From the NCBI RefSeq assembly GCF_006346395.1, contig NZ_VDMS01000001.1:558001-622000 (forward strand): a DNA stretch of 64,000 nucleotides, in the 5' to 3' direction. This document shows positions 7,612 to 17,300 of this stretch, piece by piece. How positions within the stretch are numbered: position 1 is the first letter of the stretch; every line of letters begins with the position of its first letter. The notes under the pieces were generated by a model. The model worked only from the letters and a program-made list of their open reading frames with translations, was not told where the DNA came from and made no database searches. Origin of the DNA: Nocardioides plantarum (lineage in GTDB: Bacteria; Actinomycetota; Actinomycetes; Propionibacteriales; Nocardioidaceae). A program made the position numbers and the translations under genes.

Positions 7612-8709
7612 TCAGCTCGTGGTGATGTCGCCCGAGATGATCCCGGCCTTGAGCTCCTCGAGCTTGTCCTTGACCTCCTGGTCGATGGACCCGTCGAAGT
7701 CGTGGAACGGGGCCAGGCCCACGCCGTCGTTCTCCAGCGTGCCGGAGAACGGCTCGTTGGTGAAGGTGCCCTCGGCGGACTCCTTGATCGCCTCGGTGAC
7801 CGAGACGTCGAGGCCCTTGACGACCGAGGTCAGCAGGATGTCGCCGTACTCGGTGGACTCGTAGCCGTCGGTGTCGACCCAGATGCCCTTGGCACCGGCG
7901 TCCTTGGCGGCCTGCAGGCCACCGAGGCCGGCGGGACCGGCGACCGGGAACAGGATGTCGGCACCCTGCTGGATCAGGTCGGCGCCGACGCTCTGGCCCT
8001 TGCCCTTGTCGTTGAAGTCCTCGGTGAAGGAACCCTTCTTGCCGTCCCAGCCGAGCAGGGTGACGTCGTCGCCGTCGTTGTCCTTGTTGTACTGCTCGAC
8101 GCCGAGGCGGAAGCCCTCCATGAAGATGGTCACGGTCGGGATGTTGAGGCCGCCGAAGGTGCCCACGAAGCCGCTCTCGGACTGGCTCGCGGCGAGGTAG
8201 CCGGCCAGGAAGGAGGGCTGGTCGGTCGCGTAGTTGAGGCCCTTGAGGTTGGCGGCGGGCTTCTCGTAGCCGAAGTCGACGATGGCGAAGTCGACCTTGG
8301 GGTTCTTCTTGGCCGCGGCCTCGGTGGCGTCACCGAGCAGGAAGCCGACCGTGGTGATCTCGTTGCAGCCGTCGGCGATCAGCTGGTCGATGTTGTCGGC
8401 GTACTCGGTGTCGCTGTCGGACTGGACCTTGGCGGTCTGGACGCCGAACTGGGCGGCGGCGTCCTCCTGGCCCTTGAGCGAGGTCTGGTTGAACGACTTG
8501 TCGTCGAACCCGCCCGAGTCGGAGACCATGCACGCCTTGAAGTCGGGGAACTGCTCGGCCGCCTCGGACGGCGTGGCCGACTCCGACGCGGCGCTCGAGG
8601 TCGAGGGGTCGTCGGAGCCCTCGTCGTTGTTGTCGTCGCGGTCGCCGCACGCGGAGAGCGACAGGGCGAGCAGCGTGGCTGCCGCAGCGATAGTGGCCGT
8701 CTTCTTCAC
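7612..8709 (-). CDS. BMP-family nucleoside-binding lipoprotein
   Basis: Extracytoplasmic substrate receptor for the importer encoded downstream. The GTG at 8709 gives a 365-residue protein with a lipoprotein signal: two Lys, a hydrophobic core and lipobox LSAC with Cys21. A Ser/Glu/Asp-rich linker follows, then a Med/BMP-type domain (MVSDSGGFDDKSFNQTS, IDQLIADGCNEI, GWDGKKGSFTEDFNDKG). An AGGAGG ribosome site lies close upstream of this GTG and decides the start. It is the first gene of the operon running to deoA. Confidence 0.95.
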   Translation of the reverse strand: MKKTATIAAAATLLALSLSACGDRDDNNDEGSDDPSTSSAASESATPSEAAEQFPDFKACMVSDSGGFDDKSFNQTSLKGQEDAAAQFGVQTAKVQSDSDTEYADNIDQLIADGCNEITTVGFLLGDATEAAAKKNPKVDFAIVDFGYEKPAANLKGLNYATDQPSFLAGYLAASQSESGFVGTFGGLNIPTVTIFMEGFRLGVEQYNKDNDGDDVTLLGWDGKKGSFTEDFNDKGKGQSVGADLIQQGADILFPVAGPAGLGGLQAAKDAGAKGIWVDTDGYESTEYGDILLTSVVKGLDVSVTEAIKESAEGTFTNEPFSGTLENDGVGLAPFHDFDGSIDQEVKDKLEELKAGIISGDITTS

Positions 8710-8881
8710 GGCGTTCCTCCTGGGGTTGATCGAGAGAGCGTGCACCATGGGGAAAGCACGTCGCGTCACCATAGTGTGGCGATCGCGCCGACGGGCCGAT
8801 CGCGCAGGAAAACCCCTGACTGTTACCTGTCGGTGACATACGCGCCCCGCCTCGGGCACGACGCGCAGCCGGATCGGCCCC

Positions 8882-10078
8882 TCAGACGGGCTGCTGGGCG
8901 CCGATCGCCGTCTCGGCGAGGACCCGCGCGCCGATGGCGATGGCGCGCTCGTCGACGCGCAGGTTGCCCTGGTGCAGGTCGTACGTCGGTCCGCCCGGTG
9001 TCCGGGTGCCGAGCCGGAACATGGCGCCCGGCACCTGCTCGACGTACCAGCCGAAGTCCTCGCCGCCGAGGCTCTGCGGCACGGCGGTCTGCCCGGCCGG
9101 GCCCAGGACCGAGCGGACGGCGGCCTCGACGACGGCGTTGGAGGCGGGGTCGTTGACGACCGGCGGCACCCCCTGGAGGTAGTCGACCCGCGCGGTGACG
9201 CCGTAGGGACGCACGATGTCGTGGACGGCCTCGCGGATGATCGGCTCGCACTGCGTCCATGCGACGGCGTCGAGGATGCGGACCGTGCCGGCGACCATGC
9301 CGCGGTCGGGGATCACGTTGGGGGCCGACCCGGCGCGGACGACGCCCCACACGACGCTGACGCCGGCGCGGGGGTCCATCCGGCGGCTCAGCACGGCCGG
9401 CAGCTCGCTGGTCACCTTGGCCAGGGCGAAGGTGAGGTCGCCGGTGAGGTGGGGGCGCGAGGTGTGGCCGCCGGTGCCCTCGAGGTGGACCTCGATCTTG
9501 TCGGCGGCGCTGGTGAGCGGCCCGGTGCGCATGCCGACCCGACCGACGTCGACGGCGGGGTCGCAGTGCAGGGCGAAGACCCGGCTGACGTCGTCGAGGT
9601 GGCCGTGCGCGACGAGCTGCTTGGCCCCGCCCGGCATCACCTCCTCGGCCGGTTGGAAGAGCAGCCGCACCCGGCCGGGCAGCTCGCCGCGCTCGGCGAG
9701 CTCGCCGAGCGCGAGGCCCGCGCCCAGGAGGGCGGTGGTGTGGACGTCGTGCCCGCAGGCGTGGGCCACCCCGGGCACCGTGCTCGCCCACGGCTCCCCC
9801 GTCACGTCCTGCACGGGGAGCGCGTCCATGTCGGCCCGCAGGGCGACGACCGGCCCCCGGTCGGGTCCGAGCTCGGCGACCACGCCGGTCGGCGAGGGGT
9901 AGGCGACCCGCCAGCCGGCGACCTCGAGGCGGTGCCCCACGAGCTCGGTGGTCCGCGTCTCGCCCCACGACAGCTCGGGGTGCGCGTGCAGGTCGCGGCG
10001 CAGGTCGGTCAGCTCGGCGGTGTACTTGTCGACGACGTCGGCGATCACCGCGGAGGAGTCGGTGAGGGAGCCAGGCAC
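8882..10078 (-). CDS. M20-family amidohydrolase (N-acyl amino acid / hippurate hydrolase type)
   Basis: A di-metal peptidase-like hydrolase of 398 residues that removes acyl groups from N-acyl amino acids or similar amides. Seen: the RADMDALP segment at 81-88, metal-binding HACGHDVH at 106-113, the catalytic/metal pair E145-E146 in FQPAEE, and a later LHCDPAVDVG. The C-terminal LGGEDFGWY segment supplies another usual metal-site region. No signal peptide is present, so it is cytoplasmic. It sits 9 bases after the meaB stop and may be the last gene of the mut operon, but no link to propionate metabolism is evident. The natural substrate cannot be told from sequence. Confidence 0.9.
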   Translation of the reverse strand: MPGSLTDSSAVIADVVDKYTAELTDLRRDLHAHPELSWGETRTTELVGHRLEVAGWRVAYPSPTGVVAELGPDRGPVVALRADMDALPVQDVTGEPWASTVPGVAHACGHDVHTTALLGAGLALGELAERGELPGRVRLLFQPAEEVMPGGAKQLVAHGHLDDVSRVFALHCDPAVDVGRVGMRTGPLTSAADKIEVHLEGTGGHTSRPHLTGDLTFALAKVTSELPAVLSRRMDPRAGVSVVWGVVRAGSAPNVIPDRGMVAGTVRILDAVAWTQCEPIIREAVHDIVRPYGVTARVDYLQGVPPVVNDPASNAVVEAAVRSVLGPAGQTAVPQSLGGEDFGWYVEQVPGAMFRLGTRTPGGPTYDLHQGNLRVDERAIAIGARVLAETAIGAQQPV

Positions 10079-10087
10079 CTCGTCAGG

Positions 10088-11092
10088 CTAGTCGACGTCC
10101 GTGGCCGGGCCGCCGTCGTACGCCGCGAGCAGCCGGTCGGCGGCGATCGTCGCCGGCAGCCCGCCGCCCAGCACGTCGCGTCGTACGTCGTCGCGGATGG
10201 CGCGCACCCCGGGCGAGTGCCGCAGCCGCTGGTCGAGCTCGTCGCGGACCAGCGCCCAGGTGAAGTCGAGCTGCTGGGCGGCGCGCTTGGCGGCCAGCCC
10301 GTCGACACCGAGGTGGTCGCGGTGGGCGAGCACGTGGTCCCAGACGTCGTCGACGTGCCGGTCGTGCAGCGCCGAGCAGGTGACCACCGGCGGCGCCCAC
10401 TCGTCGTGGCCGCGCACCAGGCGCAGCGCGCCCGCGAGCTCGCGGGCGGCGCCCCTGGCCTCGACCTCGTGGTCGCCGTCGGCCTTGTTGACCGCGACGA
10501 CGTCGGCGATCTCGAGGATGCCCTTCTTGATGCCCTGCAGCTGGTCGCCGGTGCGGGCCAGGGTGAGGAACAAGAACGTGTCGACCATGCCGGCGACGGT
10601 GACCTCGGACTGGCCGACGCCGACGGTCTCGACCAGCACCACGTCGTACGACGCCGCCTCGAGCACCGCCATGGCCTGCACGGTCGCCCGCGCGACCCCG
10701 CCGAGCGTGCCGGCCGACGGCGACGGCCGGATGTAGGCGGCCGGGTCGGCGCTGAGCCGGGACATCCGGGTCTTGTCGCCGAGCACCGATCCGCCCGTGC
10801 GCACGCTGCTCGGGTCGACCGCGAGCACGCCGACGCGGTGGCCGGCGGCGGTCAGCCGCGACCCGAGGGCCTCGATGAACGTGGACTTCCCGACCCCGGG
10901 CACGCCGGAGATGCCGACGCGCACGGCGGGCGAGCGCACGCCCGACCGCTCACCGGTGAGCTCGGTCAGCAGCTCGCGGGCCGCCGTACGACGCTCGGGC
11001 TTGGCCGACTCGACCAGGGTGATCGCCTGCGCGACCGCCGCGCGACGTCCCCCGCGGACCCCGTCGACGAGCGAGGCGACGTCAACGGGCAT
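10088..11092 (-). CDS. meaB: Methylmalonyl-CoA mutase-associated GTPase MeaB
   Basis: G-protein chaperone that gates loading of intact adenosylcobalamin into methylmalonyl-CoA mutase and protects the enzyme from inactivation. The 334-residue protein has Walker A GVPGVGKS (residues 63-70), the DPSS switch segment in LAVDPSSVRTGG, the ETVGVGQSE motif and the base-recognition NKAD, all typical of the MeaB/ArgK family. I use the ATG at 11092, which overlaps the mutB stop as TGATG; the TTG at 11095 is the alternative. Direct coupling to mutB supports the assignment. Confidence 0.96.
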   Translation of the reverse strand: MPVDVASLVDGVRGGRRAAVAQAITLVESAKPERRTAARELLTELTGERSGVRSPAVRVGISGVPGVGKSTFIEALGSRLTAAGHRVGVLAVDPSSVRTGGSVLGDKTRMSRLSADPAAYIRPSPSAGTLGGVARATVQAMAVLEAASYDVVLVETVGVGQSEVTVAGMVDTFLFLTLARTGDQLQGIKKGILEIADVVAVNKADGDHEVEARGAARELAGALRLVRGHDEWAPPVVTCSALHDRHVDDVWDHVLAHRDHLGVDGLAAKRAAQQLDFTWALVRDELDQRLRHSPGVRAIRDDVRRDVLGGGLPATIAADRLLAAYDGGPATDVD

Positions 11093-13272
11093 CAATGCCC
11101 GAGCTGCTCGCGCAGCTTGGCCAGGAGGGCGAGGGCCGACTCGGCGATGACGGTGCCGGGCAGGAACACCGCGGCGGCGCCCATCTCCTGGAGCACCGGC
11201 ACGTCGTCGGGCGGGATGACGCCGCCGATGACGGTCATGATGTCGGGCCTCCCCTGCTCGGCGAGCGCGGTCTTGAGCGCCGGCAGCAGCGTGAGGTGGC
11301 CGGCGGCCAGCGAGCTGACCCCGACGATGTGGACGTCGGCGTCGACGGCCTGCTGGGCGACCTCCTCGGGCGTGGAGAACAGCGGGCCGACGTCGACGTC
11401 GAAGCCCAGGTCGGCGAACGCCGAGACGATGACCTTCTGGCCGCGGTCGTGACCGTCCTGGCCCATCTTGGCGACGAGGATGCGCGGGCGGCGCCCCTCG
11501 GCCTCCTCGAACTCGGCGGTGGCGTCGAGGACCTGCGTGAGCAGGGTGCCGTCGCCCTCGCCGGCCGTGTCGCGGTACACGCCGGAGATCGTACGGATGA
11601 CCGCCTGGTGGCGGCCGTAGACCTTCTCGAGGGCGTCGGAGATCTCGCCGACGGTCGCCTTGGCCCGCGCGGCGTCGACCGCGAGTGCGAGCAGGTTGCC
11701 GTCGAGGGAACCCTTGGCCGCGCCGCGGTCAGCACTGTTGGTCAACGCTTCGAGAGCACTGCTCACCGCGTTGTCGTCCCGCTCGGCGCGCAGACGCTCC
11801 AGCTTGGCGACCTGCTGGCGGTAGACGTCGTCGTTGTCGACGCGCAGCACGTCGAGCTTGTCCTCGGCGGCGAGCCGGAAGGTGTTGACGCCGATGACCT
11901 TCTGGGCACCGGAGTCGATGCGGGCCTGGGTGCGCGCGGCCGCCTCCTCGATGCGCATCTTGGGGATGCCCTGCTCGATGGCCTTCGCCATGCCGCCGGC
12001 CTGCTCGGCCTCCTGGATGTGCGCCCAGGCCTTCTCGGCGAGGTCGTGGGTGAGGCGCTCGACGTAGTAGGAGCCGGCCCACGGGTCGATCGTGCCGGTG
12101 GTGCCGGACTCCTGCTGCAGCAGCAGCTGGGTGTTGCGCGCGATGCGGGCGGAGAAGTCGGTGGGCAGCGCGATGGCCTCGTCGAGGGCGTTGGTGTGCA
12201 GGCTCTGGGTGTGGCCCTGGGTGGCTGCCATCGCCTCGATCGCCGTGCGCCCGACGTTGTTGAAGACGTCCTGCGCGGTCAGCGACCAGCCGGAGGTCTG
12301 CGAGTGGGTGCGCAACGAGAGCGACTTGGGGTTCTGCGGAGCGAAGTCGCGCACCAGCCGTGACCACAGCGCACGAGCGGCGCGCAGCTTGGCGACCTCC
12401 ATGTAGAAGTTCATCCCGATGGCCCAGAAGAAGCTCAACCGTGGGGCGAACTGGTCGATCGTCATCCCGGTCTCGAGGCCGGCGCGGATGTACTCGACCC
12501 CGTCGGCGAGCGTGTAGGCCAGCTCGAGGTCGGCCGTCGCCCCGGCCTCCTGGATGTGGTAGCCGGAGATCGAGATCGAGTTGAAGCGCGGCATCTTCGC
12601 CGAGGTGTAGCTGAAGATGTCGGAGATGATCCGCATCGACGGCGCCGGCGGGTAGATGTAGGTGTTGCGGACCATGAACTCCTTGAGGATGTCGTTCTGG
12701 ATCGTCCCCGCGAGCTGCTCCGGCCTCACCCCCTGCTCCTCGGCCGCCGCGATGTAGAGCGCGAGCACCGGCAGCACCGCGCCGTTCATCGTCATCGACA
12801 CCGACATCTCGTCGAGCGGGATGCCGTCGAACAGGGTGCGGGTGTCGTAGATCGAGTCGATCGCCACGCCCGCCATGCCGACGTCGCCACGCACCCGCGG
12901 GTGATCGGAGTCGTAGCCGCGGTGGGTCGCCAGGTCGAAGGCGACCGACAGGCCCTTCTGGCCCGCCGCGAGGTTGCGGCGGTAGAACGCGTTGGACGCC
13001 TCGGCGGTGGAGAAGCCGGCGTACTGGCGGACCGTCCACGGCTGCGTGGTGTACATCGTCGGGTAGGGCCCACGCAGGAACGGGCTCAGGCCCGGCCAGG
13101 TGTCGAGGGCGTCGAGGCCCTCGAGGTGCTCGGGTCCGTAGACCGGCAGGATGTCGATGCCCTCGGGGCTGGTCCACGCCTTGCCAACGCCCCTCGAGCC
13201 ACCCTCGGTGGTCGAGCTTGTCGAGACCCCGCGCAGCGGCAGGCCGGAGAAGGACTTCGGTACGCCGCTCAT
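11092..13272 (-). CDS. mutB: Methylmalonyl-CoA mutase, large (catalytic) subunit
   Basis: Interconverts (R)-methylmalonyl-CoA and succinyl-CoA with adenosylcobalamin, connecting propionate and odd-chain or branched substrates to the TCA cycle. The 726-residue chain has the N-terminal TIM-barrel domain ([32 protein letters not shown]) and the C-terminal cobalamin domain with DGHDRGQK starting at residue 606, placing the cobalt-ligating His at 608. The ATG at 13272 overlaps the mutA stop as ATGA. Near the N-terminus the reading frame passes through a dispersed palindromic repeat at about 13206-13229, adding Ser/Thr-rich residues (VSTSSTT) not expected in the family. Confidence 0.97.
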   Translation of the reverse strand: MSGVPKSFSGLPLRGVSTSSTTEGGSRGVGKAWTSPEGIDILPVYGPEHLEGLDALDTWPGLSPFLRGPYPTMYTTQPWTVRQYAGFSTAEASNAFYRRNLAAGQKGLSVAFDLATHRGYDSDHPRVRGDVGMAGVAIDSIYDTRTLFDGIPLDEMSVSMTMNGAVLPVLALYIAAAEEQGVRPEQLAGTIQNDILKEFMVRNTYIYPPAPSMRIISDIFSYTSAKMPRFNSISISGYHIQEAGATADLELAYTLADGVEYIRAGLETGMTIDQFAPRLSFFWAIGMNFYMEVAKLRAARALWSRLVRDFAPQNPKSLSLRTHSQTSGWSLTAQDVFNNVGRTAIEAMAATQGHTQSLHTNALDEAIALPTDFSARIARNTQLLLQQESGTTGTIDPWAGSYYVERLTHDLAEKAWAHIQEAEQAGGMAKAIEQGIPKMRIEEAAARTQARIDSGAQKVIGVNTFRLAAEDKLDVLRVDNDDVYRQQVAKLERLRAERDDNAVSSALEALTNSADRGAAKGSLDGNLLALAVDAARAKATVGEISDALEKVYGRHQAVIRTISGVYRDTAGEGDGTLLTQVLDATAEFEEAEGRRPRILVAKMGQDGHDRGQKVIVSAFADLGFDVDVGPLFSTPEEVAQQAVDADVHIVGVSSLAAGHLTLLPALKTALAEQGRPDIMTVIGGVIPPDDVPVLQEMGAAAVFLPGTVIAESALALLAKLREQLGH

Positions 13273-15020
13273 GACAGGGCCTCTCTCGTGCGGGCCAGGA
13301 ACGCGAGCGCATCGACACCCATCGCGCAGGAGTCGTCGGCCACGTCGAAGAGGTCGGTGGTCGAGCTTGTCGAGGCCCCCGCGACGACGACCCGGGTCGC
13401 CCCGGCCTCGCGCAGCGCGCTCGCCGCGACCTCGCCCCACTCGGCGTACGCCGCGTCGGCGCCGGCCAGGCAGACCACCGCCTGCCCGTCGTACGCCGCG
13501 ACGAGGGCCGCCACGGAGTCGGTCGGGCCCGCGACGTCGACGGCCACGCCGCCGGCCGCGAACAGGTTGGTGGCGAAGGTGGCGCGGGCCGTGTGGGCGG
13601 CGACCGGGCCGAGCGTGGCGAGGAAGACGTGGGCGGCCGGCGGGTCGTCGCGCAGTGCCTCGAAGCTGGCGCCGTAGGCCCGGACCCCGGTGGTCGAGCC
13701 CGTCGGGACCCGCTCGGGCAGCGTCTCGTCGAGGTGGGGGAACTCGCTGAGGCCGGTGAGCGGCCGTTTGCGGGTGGCGACGAGCCTCTCGCGGGCGGCG
13801 ACGACGTCGGCGATCGCCGCGTCCCACGCATCGCCCGCGCCACCGTCCTCCAGCTCGCCCAGGACGGCCCAGGCGGCGACGGCGAGGTCGTCGGTGAACC
13901 TCTCCACGGCGTAGGAGCCGCCGGCCGGGTCGGCGACCCGGGCGACGTGGGACTCGCTGATGAGCAGGTGGGAGGTGTTGCGTGCGATCCGGCGACCGAA
14001 GGCGTCGGGCCGACCGAGGGCCGAGTCGAACGGCAGGACCGTCACCGCGTCGGCGCCGCCGACGCCGGCCGCGAACGCGGCGACCGTCGTACGGAGCATG
14101 TTGACCCACGGGTCGTAGCGCGTCATCATCGGCCGGCTGGTCACGGCGTGCAGGCGCATCGGCACCGGGTCGGAGCCGCTGAGCTCCTGCACGCGGGCCC
14201 ACAACCGTCGCGCGGCGCGGAGCTTGGCGATCCCGGCGAACTGGTCGTCGGTGACGGCGAGCCGGAACTCCACGAGCCCAGCGGCCTCCCCCACCGACAG
14301 CCCGGCGGCGGTGGCGTCGCGCAGGTAGGTGGCCGCGGCCGCCATGGTCCAGCCGAGCTCCTGTCCGTCGGAGGCGCCGGCGTCGTGCGTCCCGAGCCCA
14401 TCGATCACGAAGCCGAGCACCCCCGCGGCCGAGGCGCGCGCGGCGACGGCGGCGTCGAAGGTGGGCAGGCCGAGGTTGGTGCCGGGGTGGATCTCGCGAT
14501 CACCGGCCCAGTCGAGGAAGGCCGTGGCTGTCGTCGTCGGATCGTCGCGGGCGTCGAGCACGACCGGCGCGAGGTCGAGGAGGACGCCGTCGAGCGTGCC
14601 GGCGAAGTCGGTGCCGGACGCGGCGTGGAGCCACAGGGAGGTCACGCCGCCCTCGAGGTCGCCGAGGACCTCCTCGTTGACGACCTTCGGGTCGCCGTCC
14701 GACACATGGGCCCGGATGTCCCAGTCGCCGGCGCGGGCCGGGCGACCGGAGGTCTGCAGGCCGTCGAGCAGCTCGGGCGTGCCGAGGGGTGGCACCGCGA
14801 TCGCGTCGAGGGTGGTGCGGGTGAGCTTGTCCCACACCAGCCGGTCGGGGTCGTCGTCGGTCATCCGACGCGCCTTGCGCAGCACCTGGGCGGTCTCGCG
14901 CTCCCAGTCCTCCCGCGAGTGCCGGTCCTCCGGCTGCGCCAGGCGGAGCGTGCCCTGCTCGGGCTCCAGCTCGCGGGGCTCGTCCAGACCACCCTCGACG
15001 GCGGTCCCCTCGGTCGTCAT
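13269..15020 (-). CDS. mutA: Methylmalonyl-CoA mutase, small subunit
   Basis: Non-catalytic partner of MutB in the heterodimeric enzyme. At 583 residues it shows the mutase barrel ([52 protein letters not shown]) and a cobalamin-domain fold without the DGHDRG cobalt-binding motif, as expected for the small subunit. Two stretches look like inserted repeat: PTGSTTG (bases about 13690) and ASTSSTTDL (about 13356). It is the first gene of the mutA-mutB-meaB operon. The start at 15020 is the ATG giving the full N-terminal extension; a shorter start is possible. Confidence 0.94.
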   Translation of the reverse strand: MTTEGTAVEGGLDEPRELEPEQGTLRLAQPEDRHSREDWERETAQVLRKARRMTDDDPDRLVWDKLTRTTLDAIAVPPLGTPELLDGLQTSGRPARAGDWDIRAHVSDGDPKVVNEEVLGDLEGGVTSLWLHAASGTDFAGTLDGVLLDLAPVVLDARDDPTTTATAFLDWAGDREIHPGTNLGLPTFDAAVAARASAAGVLGFVIDGLGTHDAGASDGQELGWTMAAAATYLRDATAAGLSVGEAAGLVEFRLAVTDDQFAGIAKLRAARRLWARVQELSGSDPVPMRLHAVTSRPMMTRYDPWVNMLRTTVAAFAAGVGGADAVTVLPFDSALGRPDAFGRRIARNTSHLLISESHVARVADPAGGSYAVERFTDDLAVAAWAVLGELEDGGAGDAWDAAIADVVAARERLVATRKRPLTGLSEFPHLDETLPERVPTGSTTGVRAYGASFEALRDDPPAAHVFLATLGPVAAHTARATFATNLFAAGGVAVDVAGPTDSVAALVAAYDGQAVVCLAGADAAYAEWGEVAASALREAGATRVVVAGASTSSTTDLFDVADDSCAMGVDALAFLARTREALS

Positions 15021-17086
15021 GGTCCGAACAGTAGGAGGCGTCTGTGACCACGACCACCCGGTGTGACCTTTTCGGTACGCCGCCCCGCCGCGGGCCGACG
15101 CCCTACCCTCACGCCATGAAGGTCTCGGACCCGACCGGCCAGGTGTGGCGGGTACGCCGCCGGTGGGTGCCCTGGCGGCGGCGGCTGACGGGCTGGCTGA
15201 GCGACTCGTGGGGGTGGGCGAGCCTGGGCGACGACCCGATCAGCCTGATCGTCTTCGTGGTCATCGGCATCCCGGTGCTCGTCATCACCGCGATCGCCTT
15301 CGCCGAGCTGCTGCTCCTGCTGCTCCTGCTGCCGTTCGTCCTGCTCGGCCGGGTGCTGCTGGGCCGGCACTGGACCGTCGAGGCGCGCAAGGGCCTCACG
15401 ATCTGGTGGGAGGAGACGTCCGGCGACTGGCGGGCCAGCGCCACCCGCATCGCCGACGTGGCCGCCGCGATCGAGCGCGGCGCGGTGCCCGAGCAGAACG
15501 TCGACCGGCCCGATCCCGCCGCACCTCAGTGACGGGTCGACGTCGTCTCGGTCGGGTAAGCCGTCGGGACTGGGGGCGGACCGTGGCAGCAGCACGCGGA
15601 CCCACGTGCCGTGGTCGGGGGTGCTGCCGATCTCGATGCGTCCCCCGTGGGCGGCCACGATGCTCCGGGCGATGCCGAGGCCGAGGCCGGCCCCTGGCGC
15701 GGCCCGCTCCAGCGCACCCTTCGCGCGGAAGAACGGGGTGAAGACCCGGTCGAGGTCGTCGCTGTCGATGCCGATCCCGGTGTCGGTGACCACGATCTCG
15801 ACCTCGGCGGCCGCGACGTGCTGGCGGACCTCGACCCGGCCGCCGCGCTCGGTGTACTTGAGCGCGTTGGAGATCAGGTTGTCGAGGACCTGGCGCATCC
15901 GCTCGCGGTCGACGACCAGCGAGGCGGCCTCCGAGGCGGCCTCCAAGGCGGCCTCCGAGGCGGGCGCCGGCAGGTCGGTGACCAGCTCGACCCCGCAGGT
16001 GGACGCCGTCGGTACGGCGGCCTCGACGGCGTCGCGCAGGACGCCGGTGAGGTCGGTGGCCGACCGGGTCAGCGCGACCGTCCCGTCACGGCGGCTCGCC
16101 GACAGCAGCAGGTCGGCGACCAGGCCCTGCAGCCGGTGCGAGTTGCGCTGGACCACGCGCAGCTGGTGCCGGACGTCGGGGGGCAGGTCGTCGCGGTCGG
16201 TCAGCAGCTCGAGGTGACCGAGGACCGAGGTCAGCGGGGTGCGCAGCTCGTGCGAGACCAGGGCCAGGAACTCCTCTCGGGACCGCAGGGCACGCATCAG
16301 GTCGGTGATGTCGCTGTAGCCCAGGACGGCTCCGGTGAAGGCCCCCGAGGGGTCTCGCACGGCCCGGGCGGAGACGGCGAGGGCCCGGCGCGTGGTCGGG
16401 TCGTCGCCGACCCAGATCCGGTAGTCGTCGAACTCCTCGCCGCGGACCGCCCGGGTGGTCGGCATGTCCTCGGAGGCCAGGACGGTCACCCCGTCCGCGG
16501 CGAAGACGTGGCCGGTCTGGCCGGCCTGCCCGAGGTGGCCCTCGGGATAGGCGAGCTCGAGGAAGTCGCTGTGGCGTCGGTTCCACTGCTCGTAGTGGCC
16601 GTCGCGGTCGATGAGGACCATGCCGAGGTCGACCGTGTCGAGGATGGCCTCGGCCGTGCGCCGATGACGATCGATGACCCGGCTCGCCTCGGACAGGCGC
16701 TCGCGGTCCTCACGAGGCCGGCTGACGTCGTTGATCTGCCCGATCAGGTGCAGGGGCCGGCCGTCCTCGTCGCGCAGCAGCACCACCGACAGGTCGCCCC
16801 ACAGCGTGCTGCCGTCGGCCCGCACGCAGCGCTTGGTGATGCGGTAGCTGGAGCGCGAGCCCGCGATCGTCTCGTCGAACAGGCGCTGGTGGGCGGCCAG
16901 GTCGTCGGGGTGGGTCAGCACCTGGAAGGCGGACCCGCGCAGCTCCTGCTCGGTCCGGCCGAGCATCGTGCACAGGGATCGGTTGGCCGAGAGCAGCAGA
17001 CCGTCGGGGCTGACCAAGGTCATGCCGACCGGCGAGTGCTCCATGGTCAGCTGCCACAACCGCTCGGCGCCAGAAGGCTCGCTCAC
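15017..17086 (-). CDS. PAS-domain sensor histidine kinase with antisense C-terminal run-on
   Basis: A soluble sensor kinase. From the GTG at 17086 the domains are PAS (about 10-125), PAS (about 150-265), HisKA with FLALVSHELRTP and phospho-acceptor His279, and HATPase_c ending near residue 501 (N box DNLISNALKY, G1 DTGIGI, G2 GAGLGLGIA). No membrane segment is seen. After the ATPase fold the frame stays open for about 188 more residues to 15017. Residues from about 519 on are antisense to the small membrane-protein gene and look like a shadow (Gln/Asp/Arg-rich). In another frame a stop occurs at 15526. Either the natural stop is lost or a frameshift lies near 15530-15560. A 12-base tandem repeat before the N box adds an Ala/Glu-rich stretch. 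No response regulator is adjacent. Confidence 0.85.
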   Translation of the reverse strand: MSEPSGAERLWQLTMEHSPVGMTLVSPDGLLLSANRSLCTMLGRTEQELRGSAFQVLTHPDDLAAHQRLFDETIAGSRSSYRITKRCVRADGSTLWGDLSVVLLRDEDGRPLHLIGQINDVSRPREDRERLSEASRVIDRHRRTAEAILDTVDLGMVLIDRDGHYEQWNRRHSDFLELAYPEGHLGQAGQTGHVFAADGVTVLASEDMPTTRAVRGEEFDDYRIWVGDDPTTRRALAVSARAVRDPSGAFTGAVLGYSDITDLMRALRSREEFLALVSHELRTPLTSVLGHLELLTDRDDLPPDVRHQLRVVQRNSHRLQGLVADLLLSASRRDGTVALTRSATDLTGVLRDAVEAAVPTASTCGVELVTDLPAPASEAALEAASEAASLVVDRERMRQVLDNLISNALKYTERGGRVEVRQHVAAAEVEIVVTDTGIGIDSDDLDRVFTPFFRAKGALERAAPGAGLGLGIARSIVAAHGGRIEIGSTPDHGTWVRVLLPRSAPSPDGLPDRDDVDPSLRCGGIGPVDVLLGHRAALDRGGHVGDAGGAGPPVAGRLLPPDREALARLDGPVPAQQHPAEQDERQQEQQEQQLGEGDRGDDEHRDADDHEDDQADRVVAQARPPPRVAQPARQPPPPGHPPAAYPPHLAGRVRDLHGVRVGRRPAAGRRTEKVTPGGRGHRRLLLFGP
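15116..15532 (+). CDS. Small membrane protein of unknown function
   Basis: A 138-residue protein starting MKVSDPTGQVWRVRRRW. A basic, Trp/Arg-rich N-terminus (residues 8-25) precedes two closely packed hydrophobic segments at about 42-64 and 64-83, the second very Leu-rich, then a soluble C-terminal tail. I prefer the ATG at 15116 to a possible start at 15044 because the extra residues look like translated intergenic DNA. The protein resembles small proteins I associate with actinobacterial genomes, but I know no function for it. It is transcribed away from mutA and directly against the histidine kinase, whose reading frame runs antisense through this whole gene. Confidence 0.75.
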   Translation: MKVSDPTGQVWRVRRRWVPWRRRLTGWLSDSWGWASLGDDPISLIVFVVIGIPVLVITAIAFAELLLLLLLLPFVLLGRVLLGRHWTVEARKGLTIWWEETSGDWRASATRIADVAAAIERGAVPEQNVDRPDPAAPQ

Positions 17087-17217
17087 GTCACCCCCACCGG
17101 TTCGTCCCGTGGCCCCACACTGCCACCACCGGGCCCGGATGTCGCCTGCCCGCCCAGAACCTCCCGACTGGGCCAGACCAGCCGTACGACGACCGCAGAC
17201 GGCCCCGGCACCCCGAC

Positions 17218-17236
17218 CAGGGCGCGGTGCGCCCTG
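17218..17236. promoter_or_regulatory. Short perfect inverted repeat in the kinase/glycosyltransferase intergenic region
   Basis: Eight-base arms 17218-17225 and 17229-17236 pair perfectly around a three-base spacer, between the divergently transcribed histidine kinase and glycosyltransferase. It could be an operator or a leader hairpin for the glycosyltransferase, whose start is 65 bases away. In DNA this GC-rich, chance is not excluded. Confidence 0.35.
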
Positions 17237-17300
17237 AGAGTTCACGCGGCGGACACGCCCGCATCGGCATCAGGTCGTTCGGCCACCGCATGGTCGGAGC

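Noticed and set aside
15021..15115. Possible cobalamin riboswitch upstream of mutA
   Set aside because: The gap is under 100 bases and lacks a B12-box-like sequence; too short for the aptamer.
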